Shown here one piece after another: positions 9,804 through 20,950 of a DNA stretch of 64,000 nt (position 1 is the stretch's first letter; each line of letters begins with the position of its first letter). The translations under genes were made by a program, and so were the position numbers. The DNA comes from Eupeodes corollae (taxonomy: Eukaryota > Arthropoda > Insecta > Diptera > Syrphidae): NCBI RefSeq assembly GCF_945859685.1, contig NC_079149.1, positions 133,588,153 to 133,652,152 of the forward strand, given 5' to 3'. The notes beneath the pieces were generated by a model. That model did not search any database, was not told where the DNA came from, and worked only from the letters and a program-made list of their open reading frames with translations.

Positions 9804-11495
9804 CAGTGTCGAGCAAAAGTCTTGGTACCCGTGTGGGTATTCTTGAAAAATGAGTTGTGTAAATGATATAAAGACACAATTTTCAATTTATGTTTGATTT
9901 ATTCAAGTTTAAGTTTATTTAACAAATTAACACAAGAAAAACAGAAAAATATCCTTCAAGGATCTCAAAAAAGTTAAAATAAAAGTATTAGTCCCTAACA
10001 ACAATAGTGCAAAAGTCTTGGTACCCTAGAAGGACAAAAGAATTTAATTCGGTTTCGAATGTTTTATGTTAAGAATATAATTACCTAATATTTTGTGGGA
10101 AAACCTTTGAGCCTAATAACCTCTTTTAAACGATTGGGCATAGAGTTCACAAGTTTTGGCGTGACATCTGACCCTATTAATTGCCATTCTGATACCGGGA
10201 GCTCTTTAAGGTGGGCTTTGCTCGTTATATTGTGTTTTCGAAGTCGTTTCTCTAAGACATCCCATAAATGTTCGATTGGGTTAAGATTTGGGGGGGGGGT
10301 GTAACTAGCATGTAGGGCGTGTTGTAGAAGAACCACAACTTTACATTTGTAGCCGTATGCTTGGGATCGTTATCCTGTTGGAAGTAATATGTGTCTACGA
10401 TCCCAAGTTTCTCTGCACTTTGTTGTAAGTTTTGTTTTAAGATGTTCAAATAAACTTCCTTATTCATAATTCCATTAATTATTGTCAAATTCCCGACACT
10501 ACTGGATGATATACACCCCTATACCATTACACCACCGTCACCGTGTTTCACATTTTTAATTATGTTTTTAGGATTCAAGGCTTCGCCTTGTTTTCTCCAC
10601 ACTATAATCCTCCCATCTGAACCAAAAATGTTGAATTTCGACTCATCGGAGAATATTACGTTATCCCAAAATTCATTTCATTTATTTTTATAATCCTTTG
10701 CAAAGTCCATTCTTTTCTTTTTATTTATTTCACTTACGAACGGCTTTTTACGAGGTATGCACGACTTAAACAAAGATCTCTGGAGCGATCTTGCAACTGT
10801 CCACGGAGAAACTGTTTTATGTAAACTAATCTGTATATCGGTAGCAATCTTTGGAGCACTTTTGAATGGACCATTTTTTATTATACTCGCGATTTTTTGT
10901 TCATCTCTTTCTGTAAGCTTGCGCGGACGACCAGACCTGACTTTATTTTCGTTTCGGTTTTCTTTATTGTAACGGTTAATCACATTTTGTATGGTAGGTT
11001 TGGGTCGTCCAACTATTTTATTAATATCCGCATAACTTTTACCTTGATCATGGCAATTAATAATAATTTGACGCTCATTTACCGTTAATTCTTTTCTAAC
11101 CATCGCTTTTTTGGTTTTAAAAAACAAAATTTCTTTAACCTTAACCTGCACGACCGATCGCTTTGTACTGATTGACACACACATGTCATATTACAAGCTT
11201 CATGTAAAAAAAAAAAACAAAGCCAACAGGACCGTTACAAATTTAAACATTTAAAACTAGTAAAGTGCAGAAGTACCTAGACTTTTGCACTACTTTTTTC
11301 ATAGATTTCAAGGTTTTATTATTTTTTGCTAGAAAATAGAATTTGTTTTTGAATTATTTCTATTGGTAAAACAAAGAATAAGGTTTTATCATAATAAATA
11401 ACTTGATGCATGAAAATTAAGTCCTTAAATTTTCTTTTCTTTCAAAGCTTTTAATGACATGGCACTTTGAGTACCATGACTTATGCTCGACACTG
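9804..11495 (-). mobile_element. Tc1-like transposon 1, full length with IR/DR ends
   Basis: Flanked by TA (9802-9803 and 11496-11497). Outer ends are CAGTGTCGAGCAAAAGTC on the left and the inverted counterpart CAGTGTCGAGCATAAGTC on the right. Each end has a second, inner direct copy of the same word (AGTGCAAAAGTCTTGGTACC near 10004-10024; inverted near 11262-11292). This is the IR/DR layout known from Sleeping Beauty-type elements. The 1692-bp length is normal for Tc1. The transposase is on the minus strand. Confidence 0.9.
10085..11103 (-). pseudogene. Tc1 transposase, inactivated
   Basis: Start chosen at 11103 (MVRKELTVNERQ). The N-terminal half holds a paired-type helix-turn-helix region (QGKSYADINKIVGRPKPTIQ) and a GRPRK linker hook (SGRPRKLTERDE). 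The catalytic part shows FSDESKFN (first Asp), FQQDNDPKHT (second Asp) and, after a frameshift at the G-run near 10290, NPIEHLWDVLEK (Glu), ending GFPTKY-stop. Two in-frame nonsense codons each stand where family members have Trp (KNK-stop-NEFW near 10678; MV-stop-GC near 10530). So the copy has one frameshift and two stops and cannot make transposase. Confidence 0.85.
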
Positions 11496-11939
11496 TATGA
11501 ACATTTTACATTTAAATTTCGTAAAAAAATGTTGTCCGCTTTCTGAGATATCGAGTTTTGTAAACAAAATAAGTATTTTATTATAAATAAAAAAAATAAA
11601 GTTTTGATCATAAAAAATCATCATTAATTTGATCATTGACAAGAGCTTGCACAGAAAGAGGAGAATTTTGAAATCGTTCCATTAGTTCTTGAGAAAACTT
11701 AAAAACTAAATAAAGGTTTTTTGAGGGTACCCTTCTGAAGCAATACGAAAATATGTTTTTCTTGTAGAAAGAAGCCAAATTAAGAACACAAAATTCTGAG
11801 AAAGTTTTAGAACAATCACATGTTTGAACCAAAAAAATTGTGTGGAGACTGCTGTTATTTTTCGTATTAATAAAATGATAAAAACTCCTTACACTAATCA
11901 GCTGAAAATCTTAACTTCAATCAACACAATTGTTTGGAC

Positions 11940-12105
11940 TGTAGGGGCCAGGAAAGGCAGACAGGCGGAAGGAATCGAGGTATACACTTTTTTCGACTTC
12001 TCTACCGCCGTAATGTCATATTTGATTAAAAGCTCTACTTCGAAATTGATTACTTATGCAAAACTTGCCATATAGTTCCTATACGCCGCAAATAAAAATC
12101 ACTTC
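11940..12105 (-). repeat. Repeat F fragment
   Basis: Read on the minus strand it matches 27906-28110: the words AGGAACTATATGGCAAGTTTTGCAT, then the stretch around AGAAGTCGAAAAAAGTG and the GTCTGCCTTTCC region. It is a short copy of a dispersed non-coding repeat, inside the hAT element. Confidence 0.6.
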
Positions 12106-12772
12106 AATGCTCACTATCTATGTGTGTCAAAAAAGTTTAATAATAAAATTGATGGCTAGTTTAAGGAATTTAAAGGCTACTTAATATAAAATTCATGATC
12201 TCTTATTCAAGGTTTCTTCTTAAGAACCTGAATATTTGCTCTTTTTCTTAGAAAATTTTTTATGAAAATAATTTAAAGCATGACTAAAGTTTTTCAAGTT
12301 CTAAATTTAGCGAAAATAAAAATTTGAGTTGTTTTTGACAGCAAACCACTTTTTGGTAAATGTCGTTAAATTACTAATACATAAATCTTTAAATGAAATC
12401 TTTACTTAAACAACTTAACTGTATAAGCTTCTTGGCTCATATGACCCCCCCCCCCCTGAATCGTCAATTGGTCAAAAGTTGATGAATTTGTTCTGTGTTT
12501 TAGGAATAGGGCTGAATATTTGATTTATATTATGTTTTTGGTCCAATATTCAGTCAAAAGTAGTACTTTTAGCAACAAAGGTTAAGGAAGTAAAATACAA
12601 AATGTGTTTTCATATACAAAAAGAAAATAATTCAAAATATAATCGGGGTCATATCCATTAACGCAATACGATTAGTTTTGAATTGAAGGGAATTCATACG
12701 AAAAATCAAACAAATTATCTCTCAGGGGGGGGTCGTAGGGGTCATGGCCCTGGATCCGCCATTGTCACAAAC

Positions 12773-12946
12773 TGTACTTAAAATATTGTATACCAAAGCT
12801 CTGTATGTACAAAATTCTATCTTGTATTGTCAAAACTCTGTATGTCAAGGATCTGTAAACTTCTATATGGTCCAAGTTTTGTATTCAATTTGTTTTGTCT
12901 GACTTATAAGTTTTCATCACTCATTGGTTTTTTAAAAACTAAAGAG
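12773..12946. repeat. Short degenerate tandem repeat (TCTGTATGT words)
   Basis: The word CTCTGTATGT or variants recurs at about 12800, 12835 and 12850 with similar flanks. No gene. Confidence 0.35.
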
Positions 12947-14425
12947 CATTGACATACTATACATGGACTGCTAGTGGTGTGAAATTTCCATACAAAATTT
13001 GAATAAAAATGGTTCCACTTCAAATTAGCTACACTAGCCCTTTCAAGCACAGTGGCAAAAAAAGTTATGAAATATTTAGCGACATCTGTTTGTATTTAGT
13101 TGAGATAAGCTTTTTCTGACATAGAAAGTACTGACATCTAGTATAATTTGTTGAAGACAAACGATGCCATTTTTTTGCTGTGAGCAGTGCTGTCGTTTTA
13201 AAAATATCAAGAGTAGTATTTTTCAATCATTTTGGGGAGTATTTTCTTAAATAAGGAGGAGTAAAACAAAAAAAAAACAACAAACACATGCTTTGCCCCT
13301 GAAAAAAATTAAAAACTGAAAATAATAATGTCCAAATTCGAAGTTAATTGGCCCATTGCGAAGGTTAATGTTCCAAAAACAGACAAATAGAAGGATGTAA
13401 TGTCGTACTCGTACCAAATTTTTGCTTTTACTGCTCAAAGGCCAACATTTTAAAATAATATAGTTGAAAAAAATAATTTAAATTCATCACTTTTTGTTTA
13501 TTAAATAAGAAATTGACAATTGACATTATATTTGACATCAACATACATGTTTGAATATTCATGAATAAATTAAATTCAATATTGTAAATTCGATGTTTCA
13601 TACATATTTTCAGTTACAAACATAAAGGTGCCAATTATAGCTACGATCGAAATCGATCCAGACGGTATTTCCCTTTGATTTAAAATGAAAATTATATAAT
13701 CATCCATCGGAAATCACACAAAGAATTTGTTTTTTGAGAAAAAAAAGTGTAATTGCGCATTTATTTTTTCCTACAACGGACGGAAATTCATTTTCCTGAA
13801 CAGCTGATACTTTATGTTCAAAAGTGAAACGAATCGTTCCACTGATTTGTGTTCCAATTTCACACAATTCCAATGATAGATTTCTGTCAGTAAAATTTTA
13901 TCGTTGGATTTCAATCGGGAAATTTTTTCAATGACAGAAATGTTTAAGGATAGCTATAAACAACCTGTCAAAAAAATTTCAATGTTTGTTTTCAATGATG
14001 AAAACCAATTATAGGTATAACTATCGCCTTATACAATGTTTTCTAATTCTCGATTAAAGTTTTTGATGGCTCCCATTTTTCGGTGAAATTGTTTTAAAGA
14101 AGTTCCTTAGCAGTTAGTAGGGCATTCACCATTTCTACCTTGAGTAAATTTCTTTTTTATCTTTTATAAGGCTTACATCTGAAAATTTTTATTCTGCTGT
14201 TGCACTGTTATTGGGACATTATATTTTAATTTTTGGTTTTTATTGGAAACCAAATACAAATTTGTTTTCCGTTTTATTTTGATGAGTAGTTTTCGTTCGT
14301 GGGTAGAGTAGCAGTTGACTTTGAAAAAAGTAAAATATTACTATAGTAGCAAGAACGACAGCAGTGGTTGTGAGCATTAATTCTAAATATTACACAATTT
14401 TTCCGTTAAAAGTGGAACCATCGCG
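12947..14425 (+). repeat. Repeat D copy 1 (right end lost)
   Basis: Starts CATTGACATACTATACATGGACTGCTAG, the same terminus as copy 2 at 50798. The two copies stay alignable over nearly 1.3 kb with indels; copy 1 holds about 195 bp (around 13897-14098) absent from copy 2. It breaks off after GGAACCATCG, so the right inverted terminus is missing and the sequence runs into repeat E copy 2. A 20-codon ORF at 13328-13390 is shared with copy 2. Confidence 0.8.
13328..13390 (+). CDS. Conserved 20-codon micro-ORF in repeat D copy 1
   Basis: Encodes MSKFEVNWPIAKVNVPKTDK and a TAG stop. Copy 2 of the repeat (51170-51232) encodes the identical 20 residues with one synonymous difference (CCC versus CCT for Pro), although flanking DNA has many indels. 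It may be a small peptide, a truncated transposase start, or simply a well-preserved stretch. No Kozak-type evidence beyond AAAATA(A)TAATG. Confidence 0.3.
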   Translation: MSKFEVNWPIAKVNVPKTDK

Positions 14426-14439
14426 ATGGTTGTTAATTG

Positions 14440-15610
14440 ATAAAAAATAAAAATCTAAAAAAACATTACTCAAAGTTGGTAAAAATTGAATATCGATTCA
14501 AATATCTTTTCAAAAACTTGAAATTTAGGCTTCAAACTAATTTTATCTTATCAGAAATATTGTTTTCAACATTCTGAAAAATCTTGAGAAAAATCGAATT
14601 GACAGTTTTTTTACAAATAAATGTATAAAAGTTGCTAAAAATTGATTTTCGACTCAAATATCGTTTTAAAAATTGTAGATATTGGCTTTAATTTACTTTT
14701 ATCTTTCAAAAAATATTGTTGTTAACGTTCAGTAAAATTTTGAAAAAAATCGAATCTACAGTTTTTGTACAAAAAATTAAACACCTCAAAAAAAATTTAA
14801 CAAAAGTTGGTAAAAATTCATTTTCGACTCAAATATCTTTTCAAAAATTTAAAATATTGGCTTCAAACTAATTTTATATTATAAGAAATATTTTTTTCAA
14901 CATTCGATAAAATTTAAAAAAAAATCGAATTGACAATTTTTTTTACAAAAAAAAAAACTCTGAAAAAAAACAATACTAAAACTTGGTAAAATTGAGTTTC
15001 GATTTAAATATCTTTTCAAAACTTTGAGATATTGGCTTTAATTTACTTTTATCTTTCAAAACATATTGTTGTCAACATTAAGTAAAATTTTGAAAAAAAA
15101 AATCGAATTGACAGTTTTTTTACAAACAATTAAAAACCTAAACAAAATTTAACAAAAAGTTGGTGAAAATTGATTTCCGACTCAAATATCTTTTCAAAAA
15201 TTTGAAATATTGGCTTCAAACTAATTTTATCTTATAAGAAATATTGTTTTCAGCATTCGGTAAAATTTTGAAAAAAATCGAATTGACAGTTTTTTTACAA
15301 AAAATAAAACTCTAAAAAAACAATACTAAGACTTGGTAAAAATTTACTTTCGACTTAAATAGCTTTTCGAAAATTAAAAATATTGGCTTCAAACTTATTT
15401 TATTTCACAGAAAATATTGTTTTCGATATTCAGTAATTTTTATATAAAATTCCAACAGTCCGTTTTTTCATAAAATATAAAATCTACAAAAAATATTACG
15501 CAAATTTGGTAAAAACTGAAACGAGTACATATAGACAAACTTTTAAGCAAGACAAATCGACAGACGGGATGGGAAGTTATCAGTGTGGGTCGCATCCCAG
15601 CCTCTTTTTT
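14440..15610. repeat. Repeat E copy 2: about 175-bp tandem satellite plus element 3' end
   Basis: The word (A)CTTGGTAAAAATTGA/GTTGGTAAAAATTGA recurs at about 14472, 14628, 14803, 14978, 15154, 15328 and 15504, i.e. a spacing of 174-176 bp after the first unit. Each monomer carries TTCGACTCAAATATCTTTTCAAAA, a TTGGCTTCAAACTAATTTTATCTTAT block and AAAATCGAATTGACAG. The last 80 bp (GTACATATAGACAAAC ... CAGCCTCTTTTTT) match the end of copy 1 almost base for base. The 5' part present in copy 1 is missing. Confidence 0.85.
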
Positions 15611-15719
15611 GTTTTTGAAATGAGGGTCAGTGGTTAATTATTTAAACCGTATTTTAGTAATTTAAAACCCATGCGAAGGTAACTTCTTTTTAACCACTGT
15701 ATAAATAAGTTTGTATGTA

Positions 15720-17357
15720 CAGTTGTGTTCATAAAAATAGCAGTGTTTTCCAAATAAAACAAAAAGGCCTTCAGTATCAACGTTATAAAATGGTTAATTA
15801 AATTTTTAATAACAAACTAAAATATTTTATTCATAATAACAGAAAATAAGTATTATCGATTTTTTACCCGTAGCTTTGTCACAGTAAAAAACATTTTTTA
15901 AATACTCGTATATGGCTGTTCATAAAAATAGCAGTGCATGACAAAGTACTATTTTTATTACGTAAGAAGTAAGAAAAACTGTAATAAGTTATATAAAAGT
16001 AAATGTTAGCTTACAATTAGTACTTTGTTGAATAACCATTGTTTTTTATGACTGCTTCGCATCTACGTGGCATCAAGTCCACTAAAACCTGACACATCTC
16101 GATTGGTATTGCGTTCCATGAAACACGCACTGCTTCCCACAATTCATTCGAATTCCTGGGTTTCAATTTATAAACTGCGTTCTTAACATCAATCCACAAA
16201 TTTTCGAAGGAGTTAAGGTCGGGGGATTGAGTGGGCCACTCCATAACGGATAACGTCTGCGCAAACCATGATTTTGCATTTTTCGACGTATGCTTTGGGT
16301 CATAGTCTTGTTGGTATACCCAAACCAACGGCATTTCCTCTTCAGCATAGGGTAACATAATTTTCACATACTCGGTTGCATTAATTATACCACCGATGAG
16401 ATAAATAGGCCCGACCACGTAGTATGAGAAACAAACCCATATCATAATTTTTCCACCACCATGCTTCGCTGTTTTTATAGTGTACCGTGGATCGATTTCT
16501 GCACTTAAGGGTCTTGTCACATATTCCCGACGACCCTTGGAACCAAAAAGGACGACCTTGCTTTCATCGCTCCACAGAACATTCCTCCATTTCTCTTTTG
16601 CCTAATCTCTATGCGTTTTAACAAACTCCATTCTCTTGGCCACATGCCGTTTCGTCAAGAATGGTACCTTGTGTGGACTTTGGGCTGGTAACTTCGCTTA
16701 TAAAAGATGTCTTCGTATTGTGACAGGGTTAACAGACAGTTGAAGTCCATTTCTTATTTTCCTAGAGCCTATGAAAGGGTTCTGTTTTGCTAACTGAATA
16801 TTTTTGTTGTCAGTTCTTTCAGTAGTCATCCTTTTCGGGCCTCGCGTTTTCGGTTTATTTTGCCATTTTAAAGCGTTACTGACCATTTTTGCTGAGCAGC
16901 CTAGAATGTCTTGAATATTTTGGTAGGTTTTTCCCTTCAAACGCAGTTTTCGAATAAATTTTCGAATTTCTTCGGTGCAAAGTCTTGACCGTCCCATTGT
17001 TTATTTTTGAGCTAATATTTATTAATTTTTTATATGCTAGTATGTTACAAATACTTAAAACTTTCTATAGTAAAATATTCACTTAACGAAAAATAAGAAC
17101 ACATTTATTTTTTAAACTTTTTAATTATAAAATCAAAAGCACTGCTATTTTTATGAACACTCTATATCCAGAGAATTTGAAATAATGTGTGTTCACCGGG
17201 AGAAAAAGAGTATAACTTCAAGCTAAAAGTTTCTTATATGAAAACGACCGTTAGATGCAAGTAACATGTTAATTTTTTTTGTAAGAATTTACGTCATTTA
17301 AATAATTGACAATCTATAAAATGTGATCAGCACTGCTATTTTTATGAACACATCTAG
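15720..17357 (-). mobile_element. Tc1-like transposon 2, full length with IR/DR ends
   Basis: Flanked by TA (15718-15719 and 17358-17359). The word TGTTCATAAAAATAGCAGTG occurs at the left end (15726) and again inside (about 15917, TGTTCATAAAAATAGCAGTGC), and inverted at about 17141-17160 and 17330-17350. This is again two direct repeats per end. Length 1638 bp. Transposase on the minus strand. Confidence 0.9.
16017..16997 (-). pseudogene. Tc1 transposase with two nonsense codons
   Basis: One frame from MGRSRLCTEEIRKF to NNGYSTKY-stop, 327 codons, a normal Tc1 length with no frameshift. It is interrupted by TAA after RRHLL (16698-16700) and TAG after KTHRD (near 16605). HTH region KGKTYQNIQDILGCSAKMVS, hook KTRGPKRMT, catalytic WSDESKV, QQDYDPKHT and SPDLNSFENLW. 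By my count 33 residues separate the second Asp and the Glu, one fewer than the common DD34E spacing. Of the repeats here this is the nearest to intact. Confidence 0.85.
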
Positions 17358-17359
17358 TA

Positions 17360-17835
17360 AGACTAGTTTAAAAATCAAAAATATCTTCGATTTTCAATGC
17401 AACTAGGTTAGAGCTTAAAAACATACCGTATCGTTCCACTGATTTTTTTTTCAGTTTTATACAACTCCAATGACAGATTTATGTCGAAAAAAAAAACAAA
17501 TACACAATTGGAAGATCTTCCAATTTTGATCGAACTGTCAAAAGTCTTCCAGTAGCATCCAATTAGGTGACAATTGCCAATTTTCTATTAAGAAATATTG
17601 TCCGTTTATACGGTTGGTGGATTTTTTTTAAACATTAGACAATTTTTTGGTAGAATATTGGCTTACAATTGCTGCCAATTTTGAATCTTCCAATTAATAA
17701 TTGTCGGTCTTCACAACTTTAGAAAACAATAGAATTGGAATACAATTTTCTCGGCATATGATAGAAAATATACAAATTTATTTTATAAGTGATAACAAAA
17801 CGCGTTGTGAAAGAACATTTTTAAAAAAATAATGG
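17360..17835. other. No gene; sequence partly related to repeat D
   Basis: Words such as TTTTATACAACTCCAATGACAGATTTATGTC resemble the 13850-13900 part of repeat D. Otherwise AT-rich non-coding DNA with several CCAATT/AATTGG words. Confidence 0.35.
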
Positions 17836-18019
17836 GGCGATGTTTGCTACGGTAGGTAGAAATGGCGATCTAAAGGCAACCTAGCCTGAGATCCAATTAG
17901 CTCTGTAGTGCACCGTTTAGAATCCAAAACTCGTTTGCCCTGTGATAGAAAGGAAAAGATTTATAGAAAAGCTTCATAGCCATTATGTTAGAGCCATTTT
18001 GTCGCATTGAGAAAAAAGA

Positions 18020-18957
18020 TTAGGTCTCTAATCTTTGTCTCAGATAACCCATCAAGTTCGTGAAAGAATGCTTTCCAAAGTATTTCATTCTAGTGTTTGC
18101 TAAAGCAGGACATTTGCAGAGGAAATGGATTATCGTTTCACTTTCTCTTTGGTCACTATCACTACGGCAAAAGGTGTTGTAAGAGATACCCAACTTCTCT
18201 GCATGAACTCCTATAAGCCAATGTCTGGAACCAACCGCAACAATCCTGGCTATGTCTTGCCTTGGCCTGCATAAAAGATCGTTTGTACGGGTTTTGTTAT
18301 AGGTGGGCCATATCTTCCTAGATATAATGCAGTTGGGTAAATTGCTCCACCTTCGGTTGGATTCAGTTTGGTGGATGGAAAAGATTTTACCCTTCATAGC
18401 ACCAAGAGGAATGTTAACCATTTCCGCAAGTGAGCTATGAAGGGCCGATCCTTGCCTGCCTAGCTCATCAGCCCGTTCATTTCCCACGATACTACTATGG
18501 CCCGGAACCCAGATCAGGGTGACACCGAGGTTAATATTCAGGCTCCCAAGCTCATCACGACATTGCTGGACCAATTTAGATGAGGATGTGGCCAAGTTAA
18601 TGGATTGACAGCTGACTGACTGTCTGTGAAGATAGCCGCATTTCGGTTTTGGTTTGGGCTTTGTTTAACTATCTTACATGCCTCCCTTATTGCCAGCAGC
18701 TCAGCCTGAAAAACGCTAGCAAAGTCAGAAAGCCTAAAAGATTTAGCCAGAACCAACTCCATCTTTGAGCCGTCAATAAAAATGGTTGTGTCGAAACCTA
18801 TCGACACGATGTCATCCTCCCAATCTTCTCTGGATGAGAAAATAACCTTAAAACCCTTACTAAGGCTCAAAGTAGGAGTGAAGTAGTCAGTGTCCACCGA
18901 GATAATATCTGAGGGAATCAATTTCGTAGGTTTGCTGTGACCATAAGGTTTTGACAA
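18020..18957 (-). pseudogene. RNase H domain and C-terminal tail of family B
   Basis: Two overlapping frames. The first has TTIFIDGSKME (first Asp), VFQAELLAIREAC (Glu), IFTDSQSAV (Asp). The second continues LIWVPGHSSIVGNERADELG (His/Asp), RPRQDIARIVAVGSRHWLIG and a zinc-like tail FCRSDSDQRESETIIHFLCKCPAL. All four RNase H catalytic positions are present, but the frame changes near 18560, so the product would be truncated. Confidence 0.8.
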
Positions 18958-18999
18958 AGAGCTGTTTGATTGCTTCAGCCTAATAGCTTTGCAGGAAAC

Positions 19000-19809
19000 T
19001 CAAGCTGTTCTCTGAACCTTCTTTAGCTTATCAATATTATTGGCTTTGCTAAGAGCAAGCCACCACACAATCGACTGAAGTCCCCACTTTTTGCCGAAAG
19101 TTTTGCTGTAGGCGTCGAAGGCAACACAGGCCTTCTTAACCCTTAGGCGCTCCAAGGTTTTAAGCAAAAAAGATGTTAAGCTTATTGGTCTGAAATCCTT
19201 CACGGATTCGTGACCTCGCCCACCCACTTTCGGGATAAAAACTACTTTGACCTGTCTCCACGATATGGGCACATGTTTAAGAAGGAGGCATCCTTTGAAA
19301 ATTTGTTCTAGACATGGAGCTGCCGAATCATGCAACTTTTGAAACATAACTTGCAGTATGCCATCCATGCCTGGGGATTTATATGGAGAAAAAGTATTGA
19401 TGGCCCACAAAATATTTTCTCTGGTTATAACGGAATTAACTTGCTCCACATGAGCTACGTTTAGCTCTGTAGTTTCAAGCGGTTCGGGGTTATCACTCTC
19501 GCACCCCGGAAAGTGCGTCGTTATCAGTAGCTCAAGAGATTCGGCTGGAGAGGCTGTCCAGGTTCCATCAAGTTTTTTTAGAAATGAAGGATTACAATGT
19601 TCCTTCGATAAAACTTTGCTTAGCCTTACGGAGTCCTTTATGTCTTCGATTGATTGACAGTATTCTCTCCAGCCTTGTCTTTTGACTGACAGGGCTTGCT
19701 TGTACATTTTAAGAGAGTCTTTATACGGTTGGTAAAACTTATATTTGTGGTAGATATTGAAAATAGTCCTCGTTATTTTCCTAAGACTGGACAGTTCTTC
19801 ATTCCACAA
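19000..19809 (-). pseudogene. Reverse transcriptase of family B, catalytic core deleted
   Basis: Opens with the pre-RT region, then SPYKSPGMDGILQVMFQKL (RT block 1 region) and VFIPKVGGRGHESVKDFRPI, SLTSFLLKTLERL (blocks 1-2). It then jumps directly to RVKKACVAFDAYSKTFGKKW and KANNIDKLKKVQRTA, which in such elements lies well after the RT active site. The blocks containing the palm aspartates (the YADD box) are absent, so about 150-200 residues were deleted in frame. Confidence 0.75.
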
Positions 19810-20031
19810 TGAAGGAAGGGTTTTAAGGCTATATTTAACTGGGCAAGAGACTCTTAAAGGTTTACTTATAGCAGGTTTTCACCTTTGATTCAAGGTTTCC
19901 TACCGATTCTGTGAGATTCGGTAAGTTGCTTAGTTTGGAATTAGCAATTTGACTGAATTTCTTCCAGTCAGTTCTTTTGGAATTTGAAAAAGAATCCACT
20001 TGTGATCCGAAATCGAATTCAAACGGGATAC

Positions 20032-20816
20032 TCACTCCAATTCTCGACCTAATAAATTACGGTTGTTTACTAAAGTAACATCAAGCACATCCTCCCATGC
20101 ATCATAATTTTCCGAGCTCGGAAAGACGAAAGTGGGAGTATTGCCTCTGTTACAAATGGTCATATTATTTTCAATAATAAAATCAAAAAGTAACTCACCT
20201 CGTTTGTTGATCTCAGAACTTCCCCAAAGGGTATGCCGAGCATTTGCGTCGCCTCCGATCAGAAGGTTTGCCTTTTTGATTTTAGCTTCGGTTATGATTT
20301 TGCACACCTCCTTCGGAGGTGATGGTGCATTATTGGCAGAGTAAAAAGGGGCCAACAGCAAACCCTGTGTATTCTTATCTTCAAATCTGACAACTGTAAG
20401 ATCGGAAATGCTAAAATTGGACTTAAAAAACCTTTTAAACGTTTCTTAGCTAAAATACAAGTTCTGGGATTACCTTGGTCTTGATCTGCAGTTTTATAAA
20501 TGAGGTCGTATTGGTTGTCTTGGAGGCCTCGCACCTTGAGGCCGTTTATCCACGGTTCTTGGATAAGGGCATTTTCGAAGTTTTCCTCCCTAAGGAAAAC
20601 TCTCAAATTATCTGAAGCACACTTAGAGTGCTTCAGATTAATCTGGATGACCTTCAGGACGTTTTTAATTATTTTTAGCTGCAGAGCTGGGTCCCGGCAA
20701 CTCGCTGGACACCTCGACTTCGCTAACAACATCGTCAACCTCAAAGTTGTCATCAGCTTTGTCGGTGTCTGTTCCCCGACTCTACAGAATTTTAATTTTG
20801 GCATTCCTTGTGCCAA
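20032..20816 (-). pseudogene. Apurinic-like endonuclease of family B
   Basis: The first frame carries VIQINLKHSKCASDN and ALIQEPWI (catalytic Glu block). After a frameshift near 20330 the second gives LLIGGDANARHTLWGS (Asp/Asn/His of the endonuclease core) and NRGNTPTF. These are standard non-LTR endonuclease motifs. The C-terminal SDH-type block is not clear. Confidence 0.75.
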
Positions 20817-20950
20817 AACTAAGTTTGTACTCGGCCTTTTCGAGAGCCCCTAGACTTTCCTCGCTAATCCTCAGAAGGTAAGAGGCGCTGGTCTTCTGAT
20901 GTTTGCTAAACTCTTGCTAAGTTGTCCTGTGCTTAGGCTATTCATAAATA

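Larger units (their letters stand above)
8682..12764. mobile_element. hAT element (4.1 kb including a nested Tc1) with 8-bp target duplication
   Basis: Ends are CAAGGGCGGATCCAG (left) and, inverted, CAATGGCGGATCCAG (right, ending 12764). Perfect 8-bp target duplications TCACAAAC lie at 8674-8681 and 12765-12772. G-runs or C-runs follow each end at about 8708 and 12726. Subtracting the nested Tc1 (9804-11495) leaves about 2.4 kb, but no recognisable hAT transposase ORF, so it is non-autonomous or fully decayed. It also carries a fragment of repeat F near 11940-12105. Confidence 0.85.
17836..20950 (-). mobile_element. Non-LTR retrotransposon family B with endonuclease, deleted RT and RNase H
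   Basis: On the minus strand the order is endonuclease (20816 to 20032), reverse transcriptase N-terminal part (19809 to about 19150), RNase H and Cys-rich tail (18957 to 18020), then a 3' UTR ending near GTAGGTAGAAATGGCG (17840-17860). The domain order is that of the I/LOA/R1 group. Frames are broken at several points and the RT core is deleted, so it is dead. Limits are approximate; I could not see a clear target duplication. Confidence 0.8.
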
